Source of the DNA: Paenibacillus azoreducens
GTDB taxonomy: Bacteria > Bacillota > Bacilli > Paenibacillales > Paenibacillaceae
Assembly (NCBI RefSeq): GCF_021654775.1
Contig: NZ_AP025343.1
Coordinates: 2,571,501-2,635,500 of the forward strand
Length of the DNA: 64,000 bases
Direction: 5' to 3'
Shown here one piece after another: positions 37,301 through 44,923 of the stretch. Both the position numbers and the translations under genes were made by a program. The notes beneath the pieces were generated by a model. That model was not told the DNA's origin. It did no database searches and saw nothing but the letters and a program-made list of their open reading frames with translations. The first letter of the stretch is position 1. Every line of letters starts with the position of its first letter.

Positions 37301-39223
37301 ATTCCGATAACAGAAGATGGCGGAAGTACCCGGATTGTCGTATCCGGCTCGCCTATTTATGTTACGGGAGTTCCTGCAGACTTTGTATTTCAGTCAGCGA
37401 CTCAGCTGCTGCAGGAGAAGGAGCGTGGGGCAGTTGCCAGACTGATGGCTCTGAAGACGCAAGAAAATGCTGCGCTCATTGATGGCGATAAGGCGGAGCT
37501 TGAGCAAATAACGGCTCAACTGATCAAAGCCGCAGGCGAGAATGCTGCTGCAGGGTTAGAACAAGGAATCAAAAATATTTATGTTTTGATGCAGCAAATC
37601 GCCGGCCAGATCGCCGACGGCTCCGTAAGTAGAGCACCGGGCTATGTCGCACTGGAGGCTTTGTACAATATGGCCGAGAACGCGTCGGTTGCCCTGTCGT
37701 ATGCTCTTGAACGTTCCGAGCCTGCCTCCGTCGGCCCGAACAACCATCCCGATTATGCCGCTGCCGCATTTAACGACATTAAAGGCGGATACAGCGTCAT
37801 GCCTGTTTCCGAGTCGGCGGTGCTGCGCATGAAACGTTATGGCAGACTGGCGGATGCCGCGTACGCACAGGGAAGCTATGCGGACAGCTATGCCTATAAT
37901 CTGCTTGCAAGGGAATTCGCAGGTGCGGTAAAAGCGATGGCCGCTTCCGAGCCGCCGAAATTTAATGGAGTGATGGCGAGCATCGTACCCGTGCAGGCGA
38001 ATGGCGAGGCCGGCAACGCCACTACGTTCACCCTTTCGCTTGTTAACGAAACGGATCTTCCCCAGGATGTGACTGTACGCCTGCGCCTGCCGGACGGGTG
38101 GGCTTCATCTCAAAACGAGCCGGCTGAAGTTTTGTTGACTGTCCCGGCAAAGGGGATGCTGGATCGGTCCTACCATGTTCTTGTACCGGAGGATACTGTC
38201 AAGGGACGATATGACATCGCCGCCGACATCATATACAATGGGGCGGTTTTTGATACGAAGATCGTTCAGTTGACGGTGGAAGAGGGAGTCGAAGCCAAAA
38301 TTGTTCCCGTTAAGAAAACGATCAAGGATCTGGACGTGATCACCTTGGAATTGACGGGAACGTCTTCAGCCGAAAAGTCGGGTAGAGTGATCATGAAAGA
38401 TCCTGACGGTAACGTGCTGCAGCCCGTGAATACCGATTCCTTCAGCGGGTTGAAGAAAGGAGATACCGTCCGGCTCGATTTCCGTTGGACGTACCATACA
38501 TTCGCCCCATTCAATGAATATCCCGTCGACGTGCAAGTGGAGGAAACGGCCGCGGGAAGAGTGATTTTCCATGATCCTGCCATGACGCTTGATTTCAATC
38601 TGGTTCAGCGCGCGGGAAATTTGACGATCGACGGCAGCCTTAAGGGTTGGGAAGATGCTTACCCGTTTCATCTGCGCCGAAATGATCAGAATGCGAGCGG
38701 ATACCATGACCCCGGCAAACTAGAGGCGACGGCTTATGCCAAATGGGCGGAAGATGGCCTTTATTTTGCCGTTTCGGTACATGACAATGTACACAAGCAA
38801 TCGGAGAACGCGGCGAACTTGTGGAAGAACGACTCCATTCAGATCAGTCTCGATCCATTAAACAACCGGGAATCCCCGTATGGGCAGGACGATGTGGAGT
38901 GGGGCTACGCTTTGGCGGATGACGGCAGGCTGCTCGTCAATATTTTTAATTCGATGCCGCCCAATCCGAGCGGAGAGATGAGCGGGCGAGTACCATTTAT
39001 GGCGCTCCGGGATGAAGCGAACGGCAGAACTCTGTATGAGCTTCAAATTCCAGCCGAGTACGTTAAGGATCTGAAACCGTCCATGGGCGGAATCATCGGA
39101 TTGAACGTTGCCGTCAACGATGCCAACTATCAGAACGGGCGGGATAATTTTATCCAATGGACTAAAGGGACGGCGGATTCGAAAAATACATCATTGTATG
39201 ATTCCTTTTTGTTTATCGATTAA
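34319..39223 (+). CDS. Giant secreted multidomain glycoside hydrolase (clan GH-A-like barrel)
   Basis: A 1634-aa protein with signal peptide (ISTLLIVALIVNFFPFPAKA). Approximate order: concanavalin-like module (30-220) homologous to the C-terminus of the enzyme at 25741; Ig-like segment (222-320); second concanavalin-like sandwich (325-505); beta-rich linker domain (510-620); TIM barrel (625-960), beginning KFGLNTHYALNWKDD, with candidate acid/base Glu in EMPNEPEIF (nt about 36546-36572) and nucleophile Glu in YLTEGGWPT (nt about 36849-36875); helical segment (1020-1220); NEW3-like Ig domain (about 1220-1310); further beta domain; C-terminal CBM9/DOMON-like module (1440-1634). This resembles GH39/GH5-like exoenzymes, but no family can be named. 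The ribosome binding site CCGGAGGCG precedes ATG 34319. Confidence 0.82.
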   Translation: MNTWIRSISTLLIVALIVNFFPFPAKAEAEAPQLLFEDSFSVGLGQWDLFGSTAWQTQGNESESWLAGETTATSPQRTVVKASVLSYSSNDYRLSFRAQGNRFRSLFRYTSGSSYYFLEFKNTKSVELWKYPGSSSNVQVGSTVDIGGVLPGFNLAEWHQYDIEIRGDEFKLFVDGKSVTAFKDSSLSSGGIGFSIKSIGTAVNVKVSQVKVEALSAPERPLTISHSPVTTVPYNTNVAVSFSLMDSGSPVTAKVYYAYGEETAENSVEAAKREGGAYAAVIPGTNRTDQIRYYIAANDELGHSGRYPESGYITVDVGKMAPYRNDFEGDRAGSAPAGWTTGGNAKVIELPDGSKAFNLNGSSSAKLNLPMYQNADNFVVKFRAKYERTGSAVQNTWRLRYRAVDDMNNNAMEWATHNSKYFLMRKTELGGNYYIANYVKSLLDDWHEYELRVSGITHKLFIDGIEVAGGDDSDPLALQKGYFQWNVVGGINLMIDNFSIEPIAAPYVLDLQPAGNYAGIYEQGEAPGLALSLNAGASAHEFALNYTLRRADGGKAVVASGEKTYHLDKYAETSDSFAFEPAVNEIGTYEVTAEFTVDGVKLPDKSKKMRMAVINKAAKIRDPDLDNESKFGLNTHYALNWKDDIIDGARKMGARHHRSGISWDEADRNVKDASGKTVYDYSAIDARLDKLFTFGFNQITVLGIDRNGYYQEGTANTPAALKAMGDFVYDAVSRYKGKIRQWEMPNEPEIFSKPYVPAEFVQLQKTAYLNMKKADSNAMLLAGDHTSSVSSVLPKELELGSFDYADAYSFHPYVYNAMPDDNLQNLLDSVKELVNKYGGWKDYYLTEGGWPTAKAGYPSVTEETQRDYIVRAFLNYMITDQVKAFEYYNYKNDGTDDRYYDIFWGITDNDGRPKLAYAAVNQLMTSLDKARYAGTWDTGDPGVAVHVFVNGGKPVIAAWKKTDHNNPDVKPPTSEITLPFAASGLQIKDINGAEIPITEDGGSTRIVVSGSPIYVTGVPADFVFQSATQLLQEKERGAVARLMALKTQENAALIDGDKAELEQITAQLIKAAGENAAAGLEQGIKNIYVLMQQIAGQIADGSVSRAPGYVALEALYNMAENASVALSYALERSEPASVGPNNHPDYAAAAFNDIKGGYSVMPVSESAVLRMKRYGRLADAAYAQGSYADSYAYNLLAREFAGAVKAMAASEPPKFNGVMASIVPVQANGEAGNATTFTLSLVNETDLPQDVTVRLRLPDGWASSQNEPAEVLLTVPAKGMLDRSYHVLVPEDTVKGRYDIAADIIYNGAVFDTKIVQLTVEEGVEAKIVPVKKTIKDLDVITLELTGTSSAEKSGRVIMKDPDGNVLQPVNTDSFSGLKKGDTVRLDFRWTYHTFAPFNEYPVDVQVEETAAGRVIFHDPAMTLDFNLVQRAGNLTIDGSLKGWEDAYPFHLRRNDQNASGYHDPGKLEATAYAKWAEDGLYFAVSVHDNVHKQSENAANLWKNDSIQISLDPLNNRESPYGQDDVEWGYALADDGRLLVNIFNSMPPNPSGEMSGRVPFMALRDEANGRTLYELQIPAEYVKDLKPSMGGIIGLNVAVNDANYQNGRDNFIQWTKGTADSKNTSLYDSFLFID

Positions 39224-39241
39224 TATTTAATACGAACCTCT

Positions 39242-39260
39242 CGGCCGGCATTGCCGGCCG
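39242..39260 (+). other. GC-rich hairpin between enzyme and sensor kinase genes
   Basis: CGGCCGGC (39242-39249) pairs with GCCGGCCG (39253-39260) around a 3-nt loop; an outer CCT/AGG pairing extends it. Followed by GATTCGCGGGG, without a T-run, so a terminator is uncertain. Confidence 0.5.
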
Positions 39261-39295
39261 GAGGGATTCGCGGGGCCAGAAGTTAGGAGGAGACC

Positions 39296-41149
39296 ATGTT
39301 CGTAACTAACCGGAACCGGACTCGGAAAGATAAAGCGAGCTTACTGACGAGGCTCAGCATTCCGATCTTTGCGCTCATCGTCACATTCATCGCACTTTTT
39401 TCAACGGCTGCCAGCTACATCCTCATCCATGTACAAAACGATCACAACCGCAAGATGGCGGAGCAATCGATGAAATTTGTCTACAGGAACGTATGGTACC
39501 AGTTCGATACGATGAATAATGTGGCGGCGTTTATTTTGACGAACCAATCGATCGAAAATTTACTGGAAAACGCTCATCGGGAAACGTTCGATGCGGTCGA
39601 CGATTTTTTCGCCTTGCAGACCAATCTTCAAAACCTGTCCTTGCTGTCCCTCGTAAACGATATCGGTTCGCAAAACGCTCCGCAGCAGTCCTACAACGTG
39701 TCCCTGGCACTGGACCCCGGAAGCGGGCTTTATCCCCTGGCTACGGATCATTTCTATCCGGTGACAGGCATTTTCAAATCGGAAGATTTGCGGGATGAGT
39801 CGTGGTTCCGCAGTTTGGGCCAAGGAGGAAGGAAGACTGTATGGTGGGGACAAAAGACGGGCAGGTCAGGCGCCCAAATGATCTATTCGGCGAGAAAGAA
39901 AACAAGCATCAAGGATGGCCGCAATATAGGAACTGTTATCGTCGGGGCTGATATCGGAAGCATTAAAGGCGTGTTCGAAAACGCTCCGCTCGAAAAGGGA
40001 TTCCATCTGCTGCTGGACGAAAGCGACCGGGTCATTTATAGCGAGCGCTACGGATTTCTGGAGTTGATGGGAGATCATCCTTACATCCAGGGAATCACGG
40101 GTACAAAGGGTTCATTTGCGACGAAAGTAGACGGGAAAATGGACCGGGTCATGTTCGAAACGCTGGAAAACGGCTGGAAGCTGTTAACGGTCGTCCCGGA
40201 AAGCCACTTCAACCAATACACCTTTGCGATCTCGGCGATCGGAGCCGTTACCGCGGCCGCGGCCGTCATCGTTGCGGGGGTTTGGCTGCGCAGAATCGTC
40301 GTTCGGGTAACGGTACCGATCACGAGACTCGTCAATGCGATTCAGCGCCCTGAAGTAGTGGAGTTCAAAGAGCCGCTTCCACGCCAAAAATCGGGAATCT
40401 ATGAAGTGGATGAACTGAATGAGAAGTTTGCTTCCATGCTCGTCACGATCCACGGTCTGATCGAAAAATCGTTCGCCGAAGAGATGGAGCGCCGCCAGTT
40501 GCAGCTGGAGCTGCTGCATGCCCAGATCAATCCTCATTTTCTGTACAACACGCTGGACTTGATCAACTGTCGGGCCATTATGGCCGGAGACATGGAAGCA
40601 AGCCGGATTGTCCGCTCCCTTGCCAACGTTTTTCGTTTCGGCCTGAATCAGGGCCAGACATGGATTTCTCTGGGTGATGAAATGAAGCAGGTCGAAGCCT
40701 ATCTCCAAATTCAGCAAATCATGATGGATCATTTGCGGGTGGAAATAAAGGTGCCGGAAGAGCTACTTTCTTCAACGGTTATCCACCTATGCCTGCAGCC
40801 TTTAGCGGAAAACTCCATCATTCACGGGTTTGCCGATCAGCCGGCCGCCTGCCGTATTGCAATTACGGCGCAAACGGATGAAACAAATCTTGTATTGTGC
40901 GTCGAAGACAACGGCAGAGGCTGCGATGCGGAGCGGATGAACCAGGCTCTGCAGGAACATGAGGAGCAGCCTGTAGGCTTCCCGGGCGGACAGCTGCATG
41001 AAAACGGAGCCGGTTACGGCACAATGAACGTCCACCGCAGAATTCAACTCCATTGCGGCAAAGCGTATGGATTGCGTTATAAGAAGACGGATATTGGGAC
41101 TTGCGTCGAAGTCGTGTTCCCCTTGCGGTTTGCTTCGCCCGGGTCTTGA
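39296..41149 (+). CDS. YesM-type sensor histidine kinase
   Basis: A 617-aa membrane kinase. Helix 1 (LSIPIFALIVTFIALFSTAA, about residues 20-42), a Cache-like extracellular sensor (about 45-300), helix 2 (AISAIGAVTAAAAVIVAGVWL), HAMP, a His_kinase box with the His at nt 40535-40537 (AQINPHFLYNTLD), and HATPase with N box CLQPLAENSIIHGF and G boxes DNGRG, GYGTMNV. It is followed after 15 nt by its response regulator and preceded by the second cassette, so it probably senses a glycan breakdown product and controls these genes (inference). Confidence 0.93.
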   Translation: MFVTNRNRTRKDKASLLTRLSIPIFALIVTFIALFSTAASYILIHVQNDHNRKMAEQSMKFVYRNVWYQFDTMNNVAAFILTNQSIENLLENAHRETFDAVDDFFALQTNLQNLSLLSLVNDIGSQNAPQQSYNVSLALDPGSGLYPLATDHFYPVTGIFKSEDLRDESWFRSLGQGGRKTVWWGQKTGRSGAQMIYSARKKTSIKDGRNIGTVIVGADIGSIKGVFENAPLEKGFHLLLDESDRVIYSERYGFLELMGDHPYIQGITGTKGSFATKVDGKMDRVMFETLENGWKLLTVVPESHFNQYTFAISAIGAVTAAAAVIVAGVWLRRIVVRVTVPITRLVNAIQRPEVVEFKEPLPRQKSGIYEVDELNEKFASMLVTIHGLIEKSFAEEMERRQLQLELLHAQINPHFLYNTLDLINCRAIMAGDMEASRIVRSLANVFRFGLNQGQTWISLGDEMKQVEAYLQIQQIMMDHLRVEIKVPEELLSSTVIHLCLQPLAENSIIHGFADQPAACRIAITAQTDETNLVLCVEDNGRGCDAERMNQALQEHEEQPVGFPGGQLHENGAGYGTMNVHRRIQLHCGKAYGLRYKKTDIGTCVEVVFPLRFASPGS

Positions 41150-41164
41150 AAGGAGAGATACTGC

Positions 41165-41971
41165 ATGTTTAAGCTGCTTATAGCCGAGGATGTAAGGACT
41201 GTTCGGGAAGCGCTGGTTCACTCCGTTCCCTGGGAGAAAATCGGCATTTCGCTGCTCGGGACCGCAGCAAACGGCGAAGAAGCTCTGGCCTTGCTGGACC
41301 GCGAAGTGCCGGACCTGCTGTTGACGGATATCGGCATGCCGAGAATGAACGGGTTGGAATTGATCGAGGCCGTTAAATTACGGAATCCGGATATCAGTTG
41401 CATCATCTTATCCGGATTAAACGAGTTTGAGCATGCGAGGCAGGCAATCAAGCTGCAAGTGCTGGATTACATCCTGAAACCGATCGATCCGGATGACATT
41501 GAACGGGTGATGTCGAAAGCGGTAGCCGAAATGAGAAAGCAGCGGGCAGAACGTCATGAAGTGGCTGTTGCGGAGCAAACGATTAAGGCCGCGCTGCCGA
41601 ATTTGTCGCAGACGCTGTCTCCGGAGAATTGGTCCGGCGGCTTAAAGAAAAAGAAGCTGGTCGAGCAGGCGATTCAGTATATAAAGGAATCGTATTGCCG
41701 CAAAAATTTGACGCTGTCGGATGTGGCGGAAGTGGTTGGCTTAAGCGACAAATATTTGAACCTGCTAGTCAAGGAAGCCACCGGCACGACAACAAACCAT
41801 TTGATCATTCGATTCCGTATGGAGGAAGCTGCACGCCTGCTGAAGGATCCCGCCAATAAAATCTACGAGATCTGCGACAAGATCGGATACGCGGACCAGG
41901 ATCATTTCCGGGAGACCTTCAAAAAGCTGTATGGCTTGACGCCGACCGAATACCGCAACAGGTCGCTATAA
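41165..41971 (+). CDS. Response regulator, CheY receiver plus AraC-type HTH (YesN-like)
   Basis: A 268-aa regulator. Receiver MFKLLIAEDVRTVREALVHS has phospho-acceptor Asp at nt 41327-41329 (LTDIGMPRMNG) and Lys in ILKPID. The C-terminal AraC double helix-turn-helix runs from about residue 160 to GYADQDHFRETFKKLYGLTPTEY. Size and layout match the regulator at 1443. The ribosome binding site AAAGGAGAG precedes ATG 41165. A terminator closes the operon. Confidence 0.93.
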   Translation: MFKLLIAEDVRTVREALVHSVPWEKIGISLLGTAANGEEALALLDREVPDLLLTDIGMPRMNGLELIEAVKLRNPDISCIILSGLNEFEHARQAIKLQVLDYILKPIDPDDIERVMSKAVAEMRKQRAERHEVAVAEQTIKAALPNLSQTLSPENWSGGLKKKKLVEQAIQYIKESYCRKNLTLSDVAEVVGLSDKYLNLLVKEATGTTTNHLIIRFRMEEAARLLKDPANKIYEICDKIGYADQDHFRETFKKLYGLTPTEYRNRSL

Positions 41972-42000
41972 CAGACTCGAGGCGTATACAAGCGTATATA

Positions 42001-42046
42001 AAAAGGCATCCGCCTTTCTCGTACCAGAGAAGCGAATGCCTTTTTT
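42001..42046 (+). terminator. Terminator closing the glycan locus
   Basis: AAAAGGCATCCGC (42001-42013) pairs with GCGAATGCCTTTT (42032-42044, one mismatch), followed by more T. It ends the transcript of the second cassette and its two-component genes. Confidence 0.85.
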
Positions 42047-42065
42047 GAAGATTATAGTTTTTGGG

Positions 42066-42179
42066 ACCCCACAAAGTTGGAATAAGCATTGAAGCATAGG
42101 CTCCACTCAGTACTTTTGCTCCGCAAAAGCGCCCCTCTTAGAAGGGCGTCGGACTTCTTTCCGATACTCTTTGTGGGGT
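42066..42179. other. Cloverleaf-like structured element, unrecognised
   Basis: A perfect 11-bp closing stem, ACCCCACAAAG (42066-42076) with CTTTGTGGGGT (42169-42179). Inside are three consecutive hairpins with almost no spacing: TTTTGC/GCAAAA (42114-42128), CGCCC/GGGCG (42130-42148) and TCGGA/TCCGA (42149-42164), plus a weaker TGGA/TCCA arm (42078-42105). It is non-coding and lies between convergent transcription units without a clear T-run on either strand. It could be a structured RNA or a mobile non-coding repeat; the strand is undecided. Confidence 0.55.
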
Positions 42180-42196
42180 TATTTTGCGCTTGAGGT

Positions 42197-42520
42197 TCAA
42201 TGATATTTTGGCTGCTGGTCATCATTTTTGCCTTTGGAGCCTTCGATAACCCGGAAAGGATACTGCTTCCGCTGTTTTCCTGCCGATCGGCTGCGTTTGG
42301 CCGCATTCACTTTTTCCATCGTACGCGCAGAAGGTTTAACCTTTGGCCGTTTGGCATACCGGCGAGGCGGAAATTTGTAAAGCAGGAACACGATTCCAAA
42401 TACTGCAAACGGTATGAGCAGCTGGGCCAAACCTGCAAAATCTCCAAAGATAATATTGGAGATTAGGCCTATAGCGGCCAGCACTATCGCAATCCAAAAG
42501 ATCAGGGCATGCCTTTTCAT
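42197..42520 (-). CDS. Small membrane protein of unknown function downstream of yqhQ
   Basis: A 107-aa protein with two adjacent N-terminal helices (ALIFWIAIVLAAIGLISNII and LLIPFAVFGIVFLLYKF) and a strongly basic, Gln/Lys-rich cytoplasmic tail (RYAKRPKVKPSARTMEKV). A minus-strand ribosome binding site (GGATGAGG) precedes the ATG at 42520. It begins 7 nt after the yqhQ stop, so it is cotranscribed. I do not recognise a named family. Confidence 0.75.
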   Translation of the reverse strand: MKRHALIFWIAIVLAAIGLISNIIFGDFAGLAQLLIPFAVFGIVFLLYKFPPRRYAKRPKVKPSARTMEKVNAAKRSRSAGKQRKQYPFRVIEGSKGKNDDQQPKYH

Positions 42521-42527
42521 GATATCC

Positions 42528-43523
42528 TCATCCTTTCAGGGGATCCAAGACTCCGGTTCGGACAGGCTGGTTGGGGGCAGGCGAATTTTCCATCTGCGCA
42601 TCAAGCTCAAGCATTCGTTTGAAGGAAGCAATGGATACTTCCACTTGGTCATCCTTTGGCTCTTTGGTAGTCAAAAGCTGCAGCCACAAGCCCGGATAAC
42701 CGAGAAAACGGAGTACGGGAACTTCTCTGAGGGCATTGGTCATTTTCAGAAATTCAAACGATACGGCAATGACAACGGGAAGCAAAATAATCCGCTGCAG
42801 GATCCGCTGCGTCATATTATCCCACGGTACAAGGGAATAAATAAGCACGCCCAGTACAATCGAAAGCATCATGAAACTGCTGCCGCAGCGGTAATGAAGG
42901 CGGCTATGTTTCTGCACGTTTGCCACGGTCAGCTCTTCTCCGGCTTCATAGGTGGTAATAACCTTGTGTTCTGCGCCGTGATACTGGAACAGGCGCTTAA
43001 TAACCGGTGTTTGGGATATGCCCCAAAGGTAAGCGAGCAGAAGCAGCAGCTTAATGCCCCCTTCGATTAAGTTGTGCAAAATGTAGTTTTCAAAAAGTTT
43101 TCCGAACAAAATGCTTTCCAAAAAGACGGGCAGAAGCGTCAAAACCAGCTTGCCGAAGATAAAGGACAGAACACCTACCGCGGCGACGCCGATTATCATG
43201 CTCAGGCTCCACTTGGATTCTTCCTTTTTCTTGAGCGCGGCCCGTTCTTCGGGTTCGAGCTCATCATCCGCGTAAGCGTCTGCGGAGTAGTTCAAATGCT
43301 TTGTACCTTTGGCGCTGGAATCTATGATACTTACGATACCCCGCAGAAAAGGAACTTTGCGCAGCTTGCGCGTCCAATCCTTGTCCTGCTTCGGCACTTC
43401 CAAAAATGTGATTTCCTGATTTTTGCGACGTACGGCTGTCACATTGACATATTTGCCGCCAAACATAACGCCTTCAATGACGGCTTGGCCTCCGTAGCTG
43501 ACAGGTTTCGAGTGTTGCGACAA
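42528..43523 (-). CDS. yqhQ: DUF1385 membrane protein YqhQ
   Basis: A protein of about 331 aa with the DUF1385 N-terminal signature SYGGQAVIEGVMFGGKY and the internal FQYHGAEHKVITTYEAGEEL. Four or more hydrophobic helices lie in the middle and C-terminal parts. Its function is unknown, though it is conserved beside aroQ-pepP-efp in Bacillales. Start: AGGGAAGG (43539-43532, minus) is spaced 8 nt from TTG 43523, giving a B. subtilis-like N-terminus; TTG 43547 has no ribosome binding site and sits almost against a MITE-like repeat. A promoter, if local, must lie within that repeat. Confidence 0.87.
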   Translation of the reverse strand: MSQHSKPVSYGGQAVIEGVMFGGKYVNVTAVRRKNQEITFLEVPKQDKDWTRKLRKVPFLRGIVSIIDSSAKGTKHLNYSADAYADDELEPEERAALKKKEESKWSLSMIIGVAAVGVLSFIFGKLVLTLLPVFLESILFGKLFENYILHNLIEGGIKLLLLLAYLWGISQTPVIKRLFQYHGAEHKVITTYEAGEELTVANVQKHSRLHYRCGSSFMMLSIVLGVLIYSLVPWDNMTQRILQRIILLPVVIAVSFEFLKMTNALREVPVLRFLGYPGLWLQLLTTKEPKDDQVEVSIASFKRMLELDAQMENSPAPNQPVRTGVLDPLKG

Positions 43524-43553
43524 CCATTTCACCTTCCCTGATTTCAATAATTA

Positions 43554-43728
43554 GAGGTTGTTCAAAAAGTCCGCTTTTGATCACGAAGTAAAACAGGAAG
43601 AAGCTCGGCATCGAATCTTGAATTCACCCGGGTCTTCCGGTGCTCACGTACCTTTTACGTACGCTCCGCTCCTCAGCCCCTAGCTTCATTCAACCTTCTC
43701 GGTGCTGAAAACCGCCCTTTTTGAACAC
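43554..43728 (+). repeat. MITE-like repeat, full-length copy B
   Basis: A 175-bp element with ends GAGGTTGTTCAAAAAGTCCG and CGCCCTTTTTGAACAC, closely matching copy A at 9913 in the same orientation. It sits between the divergent yqhQ and yqhR genes and begins about 30 bp from the yqhQ start codon. It has no coding potential. Confidence 0.85.
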
Positions 43729-43831
43729 GCAATATTACTACCATTGTATCTAATTTCCGGTTTGATTTCTAGTTGGTTTAGGTTAGGGGGGACTCGCGCA
43801 TACTAAGGAAAACTAAAGGAGGCATAGAAAA

Positions 43832-44341
43832 TTGGGAACTCATGCCGCCGCATATAGTCAAAAGACGCAAGAGGGAAACACCAATCCGCTGATATTTGCC
43901 GTGGAGATCGGCTTTTTCGCTGGGTTTATCTGGGGAGGTGTTCATTGGCTATTTTACGTGCTTCATTTTACGAAAGTTACTCCGGGGTTTCTGGGCGAGC
44001 CTTTTTTAAGGCATTCGTTCCTGGAAAGCGGCTTAGGACAGCTGGCGGGCTGGTTGCTTTTTATCGCTCTTTCGGTGATCGCATCCATAATATACGTGTT
44101 TTTATTCCGTAAAATCAAAGGTCCTTGGCCGGGGATCATCTACGGAATTGTATGGTGGTGCGTAATTTTCGCTCTGGCAGGGCCTTCGCTGGGCATGGTC
44201 GAACCATTGAACCGAATCGGCTGGAATACGATCGTCAGCGAGTTTTGCCTGTTTTTGCTTTGGGGGTTGTTTATTGGTTACACGATCGCTTTTGAATTCA
44301 CAGACGAACGCAAGCGCGAACCGGAGAAGGCCAAGGTCTAG
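43832..44341 (+). CDS. yqhR: Conserved membrane protein YqhR
   Basis: A 169-aa protein with four predicted helices (FAVEIGFFAGFIWGGVHWLF, LAGWLLFIALSVIASIIYVF, GIIYGIVWWCVIFALAG, FCLFLLWGLFIGYTIAF), matching the YqhR family by sequence and by position between yqhQ and aroQ. Function unknown. The TTG start at 43832 is 10 nt after AAGGAGG. Confidence 0.88.
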   Translation: MGTHAAAYSQKTQEGNTNPLIFAVEIGFFAGFIWGGVHWLFYVLHFTKVTPGFLGEPFLRHSFLESGLGQLAGWLLFIALSVIASIIYVFLFRKIKGPWPGIIYGIVWWCVIFALAGPSLGMVEPLNRIGWNTIVSEFCLFLLWGLFIGYTIAFEFTDERKREPEKAKV

Positions 44342-44425
44342 GACATGCAAAAAAACTTCTCAAGTAGACATTCCCTATGTTAAAATAGCAGTTGGTTATT
44401 TGACAGTAAGGGTGGGGAATCCATT

Positions 44426-44872
44426 TTGAGAACCATTTGGGTGATCAACGGACCGAACCTGAATTTGCTCGGGCTGCGGGAGCCCGGTGTTTACGGCTCT
44501 CAAAGCCTGCAAGCGATTGAGGAAGGCTTGCTTCGAAAGGCCGAAGCTTTGGGGGTATCCGTTACATTTTATCAATCCAATCATGAAGGCGACATTATCG
44601 ACCGGATCCATGGCGCGCTTGGCCATGCCGACGGTATCGTTCTGAATCCGGGCGCGCTGACCCATTACAGCTATGCTGTACGCGATGCCATCAGTTCGGT
44701 GCGGATCCCGACGGTTGAGGTGCATTTATCCAACATCCATGCGCGGGAAGAATTCCGCCATACATCGGTGATTGCTCCGGTGGCCGTTGGACAAATCGCC
44801 GGATTCGGTGCTGTCAGCTATGAGCTGGGATTGATTGCCCTGCTTCGCCACTTGGAAAGTCAGGGACAATAG
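44426..44872 (+). CDS. aroQ: Type II 3-dehydroquinate dehydratase
   Basis: A 148-aa dodecameric-type enzyme converting 3-dehydroquinate to 3-dehydroshikimate in the shikimate pathway. Family motifs [17 protein letters not shown] (catalytic Arg and Tyr in the lid loop), [32 protein letters not shown] and [16 protein letters not shown] are all present. The TTG start at 44426 follows GGGTGGGG. First of the aroQ-pepP-efp series. Confidence 0.96.
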   Translation: MRTIWVINGPNLNLLGLREPGVYGSQSLQAIEEGLLRKAEALGVSVTFYQSNHEGDIIDRIHGALGHADGIVLNPGALTHYSYAVRDAISSVRIPTVEVHLSNIHAREEFRHTSVIAPVAVGQIAGFGAVSYELGLIALLRHLESQGQ

Positions 44873-44923
44873 TCGCTGCCTCCTTCAGGGTGAAGCTGTG
44901 AAGAGAGAGGAGACGAATAGCTA

